Below, piece by piece: positions 32,930 through 41,747 of a DNA stretch of 64,000 nucleotides. The notes beneath the pieces are model-generated. The model was not told the origin of the DNA. It worked only from the letters and a program-made list of their open reading frames with translations, and did not search any database. This stretch comes from Lachnoclostridium sp. UBA1175 (GTDB taxonomy: Bacteria; Bacillota; Clostridia; Lachnospirales; Lachnospiraceae), in assembly GCA_002311665.1 (NCBI GenBank), contig DBYX01000022.1, forward strand, positions 1 through 64,000, in the 5' to 3' direction. The first letter of the stretch is position 1, and the number at the start of each line of letters is the position of its first letter. Both the position numbers and the translations under genes were made by a program.

Positions 32930-35533
32930 TCACTTGATCCTCGAGTTGAAATCGGCGAGCGCATCCACGATACCCGGGTTCGCCGCATCGAGCAACACAT
33001 CGGGCGTCGCTAACGCCGTGTCGAGATCATACAGGATCTGGCACTGGATGATTCCGTTGCTGTTGTCCCAGAGGCCCGGCACAATGTAACTCGACTCCAT
33101 AACACGAGGACAGGAGTTGACCAACATGTTCACTGTCTCGTTGATTGCTCTGGAGTCCTTGAACTGGTTCACATAGTACGTCTTCCAGTAGTTCTCGTCC
33201 TCCTTGAGGAGCGAGGTGTCGCTGAAAATGTTGTATGCGTACGCGATATCGTTCAGGTTCTCACGCGTTTCCGTGGTGTTCGGGATTGCCAGAATGTTCT
33301 GCTGACAAACGGACACATAATCGCTCGCGTTGGGTCCCTTCGGGAAGCACACGAATCCGAGATCGAAATCGTATGCCGAGAATTCCTCTGCCCGATATAC
33401 AAAGGAGAGGATCATCGCCGACTTTTCTTCGGCAAACATATAATCGAAGTAGTTCCACATGCCATCGTTTAATTCCGCCTCACTCTGACGGCGCGTGATG
33501 CCTTCGGTATAGAAGCTGTATGCCCAGTTGCAATCGTTGACGATGCTCGTTCTCGTCGCGTTGTTCACGCGTCTTCCGTCCGCAGCTTTCGACACGATCG
33601 TATGCCCGTTCGAGAGCATCGCCATCTCAAAGAATTCCGACTGCTGTCCGCAGAATCCGTACACGTCCGTCTTGCCGTCACCGTTCGTATCCTTGGTCAG
33701 GCTCTTCGCGAACGTTTTGAACTTATCCCAGGTCCAGGTTCCGTTCGCCTGCCAGTCGTACAGCTTGTCACGGTAGGACGCGCCGCGCAGCTGCTCGATC
33801 AGATCCTTGTTGAAATAAATGCCGAGGGTCGGCTCAAACTCATGGCTGAACCCGTAGATCGAGGATCCGATGCTCATCGAATCAAGAACGGACTTGTTCC
33901 ATTTTTCGTCCGAAAAATCAAACTCCGGCACTTTGGAAACATCCAGAAGGAGAGGCTCCGACTGGAAGAATCCGCCGAGGAAACGATAGTCGATCGTGAT
34001 GATATCCGCGATCGGTTCGTCACTCACGATGGCAAGAATATTCACTTCCGCCTGCTCGCCCCAATAATAACGGTTGTCATACCGGATCGTGTAATTGTGC
34101 TTCTGCATCATCGATTCCTGATAATCCGCGTAGTTGTTCTCCGCTTCGGTGCCGCGGGCGAACTCCCAATCGTTATCCCACCAGTCGGCGATGACAATGT
34201 CGCGACCGCCGAGATTTCTGGCCGCGTTCGGATCAAGCGCAGGATTGTAAATCTTGAGCGTTGCCGCATCCGAGGTTGTCGATCTGCCGTTGCTGTCCGT
34301 CACGACACAGCGGAACTGATACTTGTCGTGCGCGGTCTTCACGGAGATGCTAATAGTCGCCGTCGCAGCGCCTGATGCTGTGGAGTCCTTCCAGGTCGAA
34401 GAGGTCGGAGCCTTCATCTCCCACCGGTATGTAAGCGTTCCCTCACCGGTCGCCGCAACCGTGAACTTCGCCGTGGTCCCGGTCTTCGCAGTCTTACCTA
34501 CCGGCTGCTTCGTGATCACCGGCGGCTCCGATTCCTTCACCGTAAGCTTCACCGCGAGCGATGCCGTCGACTTGCCGTTGGCGGCCTTCACCACACAGCG
34601 AACCTGGTAACCGTTGTGCGCGAGCTGTGCCTTCATCGAGAATGTCGCCTTCGTCGCGCTCGCGGAAGTCGAATTCTTCCATGCCGTTGCGCCCGGAGCC
34701 TTCGTCTGCCACTGATAGCTCAGCGGATCGATGCCCGTCGCGACGATCTTAAATGTCGCCGTCTTGCCCTCGTACACCGTGGTGTTCTTCGGCTGCGTGC
34801 CGATCAGAGGCGTGCCCTCCTCCTGCACCTTCAGCGTTGCGGCGTTGGACGTCACCGACTTGCCGCTCGCATCCTTCACTACGCAGCGGAACTGGTATCC
34901 GTTGTGCGCGAGCTGTGTCTTCATGCTGAACGTCGCCTTCTTCGCGGTCGAGGAATTAGAGTTCTTCCACGTCGTCGTGTTCGGCGCCTTCGTCTGCCAC
35001 TGGTATGTGAGACCGGTGCCCGATGCGACCACCTTGAACGATACCGTCGAGCCGGTGTTTACGGCCGTGCTCTTCGGCTGCGTCGTGATCGCGAGCGTCG
35101 CTGCGCCCTCGATCGTGAGCGTTGCCACGCCCGAGGTCGTCGTTGCACCGCTGCCGTCCTTCACTACGCAGCGGAACTGATATCCGTTGTGTCCTGCCTG
35201 CGTCGTCAGGCTGAACGTCGCCTTCTTCGCGCTCGCGGAAGTGGAATCCTTCCACGCCGTTGCGCTCGGCGCCTTCAACTGCCACTGATACGTCAGTGTT
35301 CCGGTGCCCGTGGCAACTACCTTAAAGGTTGCCGTCGCACCTGCCGTGACGCTCACGTCCTTCGGCTGCGTCGAGATCGTTGCCGCATTGCTGATCGGCA
35401 GCGAGACACCGACGGAAGCCTTCGCCATTGCCGCCATCCCACCCTGTGCGGCCAGAAGCGTCACTGCACAGAACAGCGCAACCGCCGGTGCGATCACGCG
35501 GCGCCACACTTTTTGTGCTCTCTTTGTGCCCAT
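32930..35533 (-). CDS. Secreted protein: 4 Ig-like repeats fused to a solute-binding domain
   Basis: 867 residues from the ATG at 35533 (GGAGG 7 bases upstream). A signal peptide (VIAPAVALFCAVTLLAAQGG) is followed by four Ig-like repeats (~50-430, with TYQWQTKAP and YQFRCVVKD) and a family-1 extracellular solute-binding domain (~440-867: IADWWDNDWEFARGTEAE, DTNGDGKTDVYGFCGQQSEF). It is a shorter paralogue of the neighbour downstream, lacking the LRR region. The solute-binding parts share long matching stretches (PIADI, YSFYTEGITRRQ, SSYxVPGLWDNxNGIIQ). There is no lipobox Cys after the signal peptide, unlike normal Gram-positive binding proteins, and no permease nearby, so an adhesin or glycan-capture role is as likely as transport. 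Confidence 0.88.
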   Translation of the reverse strand: MGTKRAQKVWRRVIAPAVALFCAVTLLAAQGGMAAMAKASVGVSLPISNAATISTQPKDVSVTAGATATFKVVATGTGTLTYQWQLKAPSATAWKDSTSASAKKATFSLTTQAGHNGYQFRCVVKDGSGATTTSGVATLTIEGAATLAITTQPKSTAVNTGSTVSFKVVASGTGLTYQWQTKAPNTTTWKNSNSSTAKKATFSMKTQLAHNGYQFRCVVKDASGKSVTSNAATLKVQEEGTPLIGTQPKNTTVYEGKTATFKIVATGIDPLSYQWQTKAPGATAWKNSTSASATKATFSMKAQLAHNGYQVRCVVKAANGKSTASLAVKLTVKESEPPVITKQPVGKTAKTGTTAKFTVAATGEGTLTYRWEMKAPTSSTWKDSTASGAATATISISVKTAHDKYQFRCVVTDSNGRSTTSDAATLKIYNPALDPNAARNLGGRDIVIADWWDNDWEFARGTEAENNYADYQESMMQKHNYTIRYDNRYYWGEQAEVNILAIVSDEPIADIITIDYRFLGGFFQSEPLLLDVSKVPEFDFSDEKWNKSVLDSMSIGSSIYGFSHEFEPTLGIYFNKDLIEQLRGASYRDKLYDWQANGTWTWDKFKTFAKSLTKDTNGDGKTDVYGFCGQQSEFFEMAMLSNGHTIVSKAADGRRVNNATRTSIVNDCNWAYSFYTEGITRRQSEAELNDGMWNYFDYMFAEEKSAMILSFVYRAEEFSAYDFDLGFVCFPKGPNASDYVSVCQQNILAIPNTTETRENLNDIAYAYNIFSDTSLLKEDENYWKTYYVNQFKDSRAINETVNMLVNSCPRVMESSYIVPGLWDNSNGIIQCQILYDLDTALATPDVLLDAANPGIVDALADFNSRIK

Positions 35534-35586
35534 AGATAAACCTCCAAAACTATAATTTGGCATATACTCCGGGGGATCATCCCCCT

Positions 35587-35628
35587 GAAACAAAACAACG
35601 GTGCCCGTACAGCAATAGGACACCGTTG
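35587..35628 (-). terminator. Terminator-like leader hairpin (possible attenuator)
   Basis: CAACGGTGtCC...GGgCACCGTTG (35596-35628) is followed on the minus strand by TTTTGTTTC. It sits after the promoter at 35641-35669 and before the ATG at 35533, where an early-termination attenuator would be. It is homologous in core to the hairpin at 32854-32879. Confidence 0.6.
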
Positions 35629-35640
35629 CGTTGCTTATTC

Positions 35641-35669
35641 AGTATAGTTTATTTTCCGACGCAAAACAA
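35641..35669 (-). promoter_or_regulatory. Promoter of the 867-residue protein gene
   Basis: TTGTTT (35664-35669), 17 bases, TATACT (35641-35646) on the minus strand, identical in boxes and spacing to the promoter of the neighbouring paralogue. Confidence 0.65.
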
Positions 35670-35720
35670 CCTCTAACGCCCATATTATGCGTTATATTAT
35701 AAAAATCGTCCGCATCGTAC

Positions 35721-38700
35721 TCACTCCTCCGAGACATAGTAGACTTCGAGGCCCTCGGGAGCATTGAGAACGGTTACGCCCTCGTCAACCTGACAATAAC
35801 AAACACTCGGGCAATCCGCCAGATCCAGTTCCTCAAGATCATTGCCGTTGCAGTAGATCATCTGAAGTGCGGTACATCCGGTGACCCGGAGACTCGTCAG
35901 CCGGTTGTATTCGCAATCGATATGCGTGATCGAAGTACATCCCGACAGATCCAGCTCCTCGATGCCTTTATCCTCTTCCGAACAGCCGTAACACGAAAAA
36001 GAATAGAGGTTTGTACAGTTCTGCGCACGAAGCACACCCGGCACTCTCCCGGAGATCGACTCAAATTCGAGGCTGTACAGCGAAGAGCAGTTGTTCACGA
36101 TCAGCGTATCCAGAAACTCCGATGCACAGCGGAGCGACTGCAGGGCAGACCGCCCGGAGAGATCCAGCTCCTGAAGTTTATTGCCGTCACAGTACAGCGT
36201 GACCAGCCAATCACACCCGCCAATGTTCAGCGAGGTAATCGGATTGTTGCTGCAGATCAGCATTGAAAGGCTCAATGCACCGCTCACATCCAGAGTCGCA
36301 AGCGAGTTGGATTCACAGTTCAATTCCAGGAGTGCCGCCTTCGTGTCGCTGTCAAACGTAAGCTCCGCCAACTCGTTGTAACCGCAGTACAGCTGCTTAA
36401 GACCTGAGCATCCTGTCACATCCAGGTAAGTCAGCGCATTGTTATCGCAACCGACAAAGGTAAGTCCGAAACAGCCTTCGAGATTGAGTTCGGTCAGCTT
36501 GCCGTAGGACAGGTTCAGCTGTTCGAGCGAAGCGCAGCCCGACAGATTAAGTTCCGTAAGGTTGTCGTCCTCGGAATTGTAACACTTAATCTGAATGTCG
36601 CTCAGCGCCGAACAACCGCCTGCGTTGACCGACTGCAGTGAACTGCTGTTGCAGTAGAGTCTCACAAGCTCCTCGTGTCCGCTCACATCCAGCGTAGCGA
36701 TCGCGTTGCCGACGCACTGAAGCTCATCAAGTTCGGAGCATACTCCGGCGAGCGACAACGTCGTCAACTCGTTATCGCTGCAGAGCAGCGTCTTCAGGGC
36801 AGAGAGACTTCCGACATCCAGTGACTGCAGTTCATTGTCATTACAATTGAGATACTCAAGCGCGCTGCACCCTTCTATATTCAGCGACTCCAGAGCGTTG
36901 CCGCTGCAATCCAGAAATCTCAGTGCGGTACAACCGCGCACCGAGAGATACGTGAGTTCGTTCCAGGGACAGTTGACATTTTCAAGCGAAATACATCCGC
37001 TCAGATCAAGGTACTGGAGCTTACAGTTCCCGTAGCCGTAATCAATGTTTGAAAAATCAGTGATCGAAATACAGCCGCTCGCAATGACGGTTTTCACAAC
37101 ACAGTTCATATAGTCATTAAACTGGAGAGAGATCAGTGAAGTACAACCACTGACATTTACCGTCTTAAGCACGCTGCTCTGGCAGGACAGCGTTTCCAGG
37201 GCAGAGTGTCCGCTTGCGTCGAGACTCTCGAGTTTATTGTTATAGCACAGCAACGTCCTCAACGAGGGGCACATTTGCGTGAGCGATAACGAGGTCAGCT
37301 CGTTGTCGTTACACTCCAGATAGGTGAGTGCGGTGCAATTGCTGAGATCTAACGAGGTCAGCTTATTGTTGTGGCAGTAAAGCTCCTCAAGCGAACTGCA
37401 GCCGTTCAAGTCAAGTGTCCTGAGTTTGTTGCTGTAACAGGAGAGTGACTTGAGCGTGTCACAACCACTGAGGCTCAGTGACGTCAGCTCATTTCCGTCG
37501 CACCACACCCGCTCAAGCGAGGTACAGTCGTCGAAGATCAGCTCGGTAAACTTACTGCGGCTATCCTCCTCCCCACGGCTGCAACCGAGTTCCGTAAGCA
37601 ACGTACAACCTGATACATTCAGGACCTCCAGGCGTGGGTTGTAATCCGCGGCATATTGAATATAATAATTCGACAGCGACGAACAGCCCGACAGGTTGAG
37701 TGACTTCAGATCATTGTTGTCGCCGCACAGAAAGTTCGTCAGCGCAGTTCTGCCACTCAGGTCGAGCGTTTTCAGGCAGTTAAATCTGCAATCCAGTGTC
37801 TGCAGGCAATCACTCTCCGGCAACCAGAGGGCGCAAACACAGTTCGTATAAAAATGGAGTTCCTGTAGTTTTGTTGCATCCTGCAGATTTAACTCACCAA
37901 ACCAGTTGTTATCACAGTTTACATACAATAATTTCCCTGCCGAATCTTCAAACGACAGTTCTCGCAGCATGTTTCTGCTGCAGTCCAATCTCTCCAGTTT
38001 TCCACAGTCGGTGAAGAGAAGTGTCTGAAGATTGTTGTTATAGCACTCAAGACTCACCAGCTGCGAACATCCGGAGACATTCAGTTCCTCAAGGGCCCCG
38101 TCCACCAGTTTCAGCCCCGTGAGCATGATACATCCGGACAGATCCAGGTATTTGATGCGGCCGACGCTCTCATATGCGCCGAGTATGATAACCTGCAGTT
38201 CCTCGCATCCGCTCGCATTGAGCGTCTCCAAAGCATCACTGTAGCAGATCAGCGAGGTAAGCGCTGTCATTCCGCTGACATCCAGCGATGTAATAACGTT
38301 TTCACAACAGTCGATATACGTAGGCTGAGCGCCCTCTCCGAACGCGAGTTCGCTGAGCCGGTTGCCGCTGCAGTCAATCCACTTCAGATGCGTAAGATGA
38401 GCGATCTCCAGCGTCTCAAGATTGTTTGAACCGCAGTGCAGCTCCTCCAAAAGAGCGCAGTCGCTCAGATCCAGACTCGTCAGCGCGTTGCTGTCACAGT
38501 AGAGTTTTCTGAGCTCCGTGCACCCGTCTAGGTTCAGCGATGTAAGCCCACACCTGAAGAAATGGGCTTCCGTCAGCGCGGGGTTGCCGCTCAGATCCGC
38601 CGTGGTCAGGCTTTGGTTTTGATCGGCATCAAGACGCGTCAACGAGGTGAGATACTCGATTCCCTCCAAGGACGAAACGCCCGTACTTGACAGATTCAGC

Positions 38701-41618
38701 GCCGTGATATCCGCAATCTCCTCGTTGCTCAGATAGTGATCGTGATCCGTATCATAGGAGTTGAGTGTCGAACGGAACTCTCTTTCCGGGAAGTTCTTCT
38801 CGTTGATCGCCACATACTTCTTTCCGCCCGGGAAAATGATCTCGACATCCTCGTCGGCGGGCGCATTGAACGGTCTCATGTCCTGCGAGCAGGCGCTGAG
38901 ATCCAGCGTCGTCAGGTCGTTTTCTCTGCAGTCGATGTATCTGAGTGACGTACAACCGCTCAGATCGAGCTCCGTCAGTTCATTGTTACTGCAATACAGT
39001 TCCGTAAGCTGCGAGAACCCGTCCAGATTCAGTGCCGTGATCTGGTTGCCGGAGCAGGCAAGGTATTGGAGTCCCGTACAATTGCCGATATCCAGCTCAG
39101 TCAGGTGATTATTCCGGCAGCCCAGTGACTTGAGCGCGGTGCAGTCGGAAATATCGATCGATGAGAGGGCGAGATTGGAGCAGTCGAAAGATTCCAGCGC
39201 CTCGCACCCCGTCACGTTCAGCGACGTCATCGGTCCGTTACCTAGGTCCATCATACCTGCGTAGGAACAGTTGAGGCAACGCAGTTTCTTGAATCCGCCG
39301 ACATCCAGCGAGGTCAGCGGGTTGTACTCGCAGTAGAGCTCCTCGAGATCCGGGCACATACTGATGTCCAGCGACGTCAGATTGTTCGCCCAGACATTGA
39401 GTTCCTTCAGTTTTGTGCAATCGGAGATGTCCAGCTGTGTCAGTGCGTTATCGCACAGATTCAGCCATACCAGATTGACACAGCCGCTTACGTCGAGCGA
39501 GGTAATGCTGTCCCCGCCGCCGCGGTAATTGGAGACGTAAAGACGTTCCAGCTTTGTATGACCGCTCACATCCACCGAAGTGTACCTTGCTTCTCCGCAG
39601 TACAGCTCCTTAAGCTCCGTCAGAGCGCTGACATCCAGCGTCGTCATCGGGCAGGCGCAGCAGTTCAGGTATGTGAGCTTCGGATTGTTCCCGAACGTCA
39701 GCGCTGCAATTCCCGTATTGTCCGAGCAGTTGATCCGCTCAATGTTCGGATTGCCGCTGAAATCCATATACTTAATGCTGTTGCAGAGGCATATGTCAAA
39801 CTCCTTAAGCTTTTGGTTGCCGCTGATGTCGATCGTCTCCGCACCGTAGATTTCATCATTTTCCATATCATACCCGGTACAGCACTGCATATGCAGCGTC
39901 TCCAGCTCCGTAAAATACCCGAGTCCGCTGTAGTCCATGATCGCAAGTCCGATCATTTCGATCGACTGAACCGCGTTGATCTCCGCCGCGCTCAGAGCCC
40001 CGTTTCCGTCCGTGTCGAAGTTGTCCGCGACAAACCCGCGGAACAATTCATCCGGAAAATGCGCCGCATCCACCGGGATGCCGAGCGTGATCCGCGCCGC
40101 ATCCGAGTACGTGCTCTGCCCGTTCGCGTCCGTGATCATACAACGGAACTGATAGCCGTCATGCGCATTCTGCAGCGTGAGCGTGAAATTCGCCGTCTTC
40201 GCGCTCGCCGCGGAGGAATTTTTCCAAGACGAAGAGTTCGGCCCCTTCGACTGCCACTGGTACTTCAAGCCGGCACCCTTCGCGGTGACGGACAAAACCA
40301 CACTCTCTCCCGCCGTCCCGTACACGCTCTCCGGCTGTCCGGTGATCGTCGTCCGGATCGTCACGATCGCAAACGCCGACCACAATGTACATCCGTTGTC
40401 GTCCGAGATCATACATTGGAACTTATATCCGTTATGCCCGGCCTGCATCGTGACCGGATAACTCGCTTTCTTGGCCGCGGCAGCACTCGCATTCTTCCAC
40501 GTTGACGAGTTCGGTGCCTGGGTCTGCCACTGATACTTCAGTCCCGGGCCTTCCGCACCGACGTAGAACGTCACGGTCTCACCCACATCCGCCGTGACAT
40601 TTGACGGATGTGTCCCGATCAACGTGGTTACCCAGACCGTTGCCGGCTCCGATATCGTCGTGACGCCGTTGGCGTCCGTGATCACGCAGCGGAACTGATA
40701 TTTGTTGTGACCGCCCTGCGCAACGATCATAAACTCCGCCTTCTTGGCAGCGGCCGAGGACGAATTCTTCCATGTCGACGCGCTCGGCGCCTTCGTCTGC
40801 CATTGGTACTTAAGCCCCGCACCGGTAGCCGCGACGGTGAATGTCGCGCATTCCCCTGCCGGTACCGTGAAACCCTCGGGCTGCGCCGTGATCGTCGTGT
40901 TGACCGTGATCGTCACAGCCCCGGAGTACAGCTTCTTTCCGTTGGCATCCGTCACGATGCAGCGCGCCTGATAACCGTTGTGACCGCCCTGCAGCTTCAT
41001 GCTGAAATTGGCCGTCTTCGCGCTCGCCGCGGTGGAATTCTTCCACGAGGTTGCGCTCGGCGCCTTGATCTGCCACTGGTAAGTGAGCCCCGCACCGGTC
41101 GCCGTGATCGTGAACTTCGCCATCTCGCCGACCGCCGCCGAAACGTTAACCGGCTGCTTCGTGATCTTCGGAGCCACCGTCAGTTTCACGGCGTTCGTGG
41201 CCGTCGACTTGCCGCTGCTGTCCTTGACGATGCAGCGCACCTGATAGCCGTTGTGGCCCGCCTGTACGGTCAGGCTGAACGTTGCCGTCTTTGCGCTCGC
41301 GGCGGTTGAACTCTTCCAGGCCGTCGCGTTAGGCGCAAGCAGCTGCCACTGGTAGGTCAGCGTTCCCGAGCCTGTCGCCGCCACGGTAAATTTCGCTGTC
41401 GTACCGACCGCCGCCGACACATTTTTCGGCTGCGTCGTGATCGTCGCCGCCGGATTGACCGGCACGGCCGTCGACACCGACGCTTCCGCGACGCCGTCCG
41501 ACGCCTGCGCCATCGCAAGGAATCCGTTCCGGCCGGTCAAAACCATGACGGCACAGAACAGCGCGGCCAGGGCTGCGAGCATCCGGCGTCCCGCTCTCAC
41601 TCTCTTCTTTCCTTCCAT
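35721..41618 (-). CDS. Giant secreted protein: 5 Ig-like repeats and long EF-hand/LRR arrays
   Basis: 1965 residues from the ATG at 41618 (GGGAGG 6 bases upstream). A signal peptide (MLAALAALFCAVMVLTG) is followed by five Ig-like repeats (~58-520, starting ITTQP, ITKQP, ITAQP, IGTHP, ITGQP). An EF-hand-like loop DTDGNGALSAAEI opens the first leucine-rich array, and DTDHDHYLSNEEI opens the second, which runs to the C-terminus. Repeats are ~20-23 residues with the form LxxLxCxxNxLxxLDLSGCxxL. There is no solute-binding domain, sorting motif or membrane anchor. A protein-interaction or adhesion role is likely. It ends after a short non-repeat segment (EGLEVYYVSEE). Confidence 0.88.
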   Translation of the reverse strand: MEGKKRVRAGRRMLAALAALFCAVMVLTGRNGFLAMAQASDGVAEASVSTAVPVNPAATITTQPKNVSAAVGTTAKFTVAATGSGTLTYQWQLLAPNATAWKSSTAASAKTATFSLTVQAGHNGYQVRCIVKDSSGKSTATNAVKLTVAPKITKQPVNVSAAVGEMAKFTITATGAGLTYQWQIKAPSATSWKNSTAASAKTANFSMKLQGGHNGYQARCIVTDANGKKLYSGAVTITVNTTITAQPEGFTVPAGECATFTVAATGAGLKYQWQTKAPSASTWKNSSSAAAKKAEFMIVAQGGHNKYQFRCVITDANGVTTISEPATVWVTTLIGTHPSNVTADVGETVTFYVGAEGPGLKYQWQTQAPNSSTWKNASAAAAKKASYPVTMQAGHNGYKFQCMISDDNGCTLWSAFAIVTIRTTITGQPESVYGTAGESVVLSVTAKGAGLKYQWQSKGPNSSSWKNSSAASAKTANFTLTLQNAHDGYQFRCMITDANGQSTYSDAARITLGIPVDAAHFPDELFRGFVADNFDTDGNGALSAAEINAVQSIEMIGLAIMDYSGLGYFTELETLHMQCCTGYDMENDEIYGAETIDISGNQKLKEFDICLCNSIKYMDFSGNPNIERINCSDNTGIAALTFGNNPKLTYLNCCACPMTTLDVSALTELKELYCGEARYTSVDVSGHTKLERLYVSNYRGGGDSITSLDVSGCVNLVWLNLCDNALTQLDISDCTKLKELNVWANNLTSLDISMCPDLEELYCEYNPLTSLDVGGFKKLRCLNCSYAGMMDLGNGPMTSLNVTGCEALESFDCSNLALSSIDISDCTALKSLGCRNNHLTELDIGNCTGLQYLACSGNQITALNLDGFSQLTELYCSNNELTELDLSGCTSLRYIDCRENDLTTLDLSACSQDMRPFNAPADEDVEIIFPGGKKYVAINEKNFPEREFRSTLNSYDTDHDHYLSNEEIADITALNLSSTGVSSLEGIEYLTSLTRLDADQNQSLTTADLSGNPALTEAHFFRCGLTSLNLDGCTELRKLYCDSNALTSLDLSDCALLEELHCGSNNLETLEIAHLTHLKWIDCSGNRLSELAFGEGAQPTYIDCCENVITSLDVSGMTALTSLICYSDALETLNASGCEELQVIILGAYESVGRIKYLDLSGCIMLTGLKLVDGALEELNVSGCSQLVSLECYNNNLQTLLFTDCGKLERLDCSRNMLRELSFEDSAGKLLYVNCDNNWFGELNLQDATKLQELHFYTNCVCALWLPESDCLQTLDCRFNCLKTLDLSGRTALTNFLCGDNNDLKSLNLSGCSSLSNYYIQYAADYNPRLEVLNVSGCTLLTELGCSRGEEDSRSKFTELIFDDCTSLERVWCDGNELTSLSLSGCDTLKSLSCYSNKLRTLDLNGCSSLEELYCHNNKLTSLDLSNCTALTYLECNDNELTSLSLTQMCPSLRTLLCYNNKLESLDASGHSALETLSCQSSVLKTVNVSGCTSLISLQFNDYMNCVVKTVIASGCISITDFSNIDYGYGNCKLQYLDLSGCISLENVNCPWNELTYLSVRGCTALRFLDCSGNALESLNIEGCSALEYLNCNDNELQSLDVGSLSALKTLLCSDNELTTLSLAGVCSELDELQCVGNAIATLDVSGHEELVRLYCNSSSLQSVNAGGCSALSDIQIKCYNSEDDNLTELNLSGCASLEQLNLSYGKLTELNLEGCFGLTFVGCDNNALTYLDVTGCSGLKQLYCGYNELAELTFDSDTKAALLELNCESNSLATLDVSGALSLSMLICSNNPITSLNIGGCDWLVTLYCDGNKLQELDLSGRSALQSLRCASEFLDTLIVNNCSSLYSLEFESISGRVPGVLRAQNCTNLYSFSCYGCSEEDKGIEELDLSGCTSITHIDCEYNRLTSLRVTGCTALQMIYCNGNDLEELDLADCPSVCYCQVDEGVTVLNAPEGLEVYYVSEE

Positions 41619-41661
41619 TCCTAACCTCCCCGTCTCCCTGCGGAGACTGATTCTATATGCA

Positions 41662-41684
41662 AACGCCCGCACAAAGCGGGCGTT
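41662..41684 (-). terminator. Hairpin between the two LRR surface genes
   Basis: A perfect 9-bp stem AACGCCCGC/GCGGGCGTT with loop ACAAA (plus strand). It lies after the stop of the 848-residue gene and ~45 bases before the start of the 1965-residue gene. The T-tract is short, so it may end the first transcript or act as a leader hairpin of the second, like its downstream paralogues. Confidence 0.65.
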
Positions 41685-41747
41685 CCGCAGTTCAAAGGTC
41701 ATTTCTTATACGCGGTTATCGCGGCAGCTGCCGCTCCCGCCTCCCGG

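Noticed and set aside
35721..41618. Dense short repeats that could look like a CRISPR array
   Set aside because: Periodicity is about 60-69 bases, in frame, degenerate and encodes leucine-rich repeats; no constant repeat/unique spacer pattern and no cas genes.
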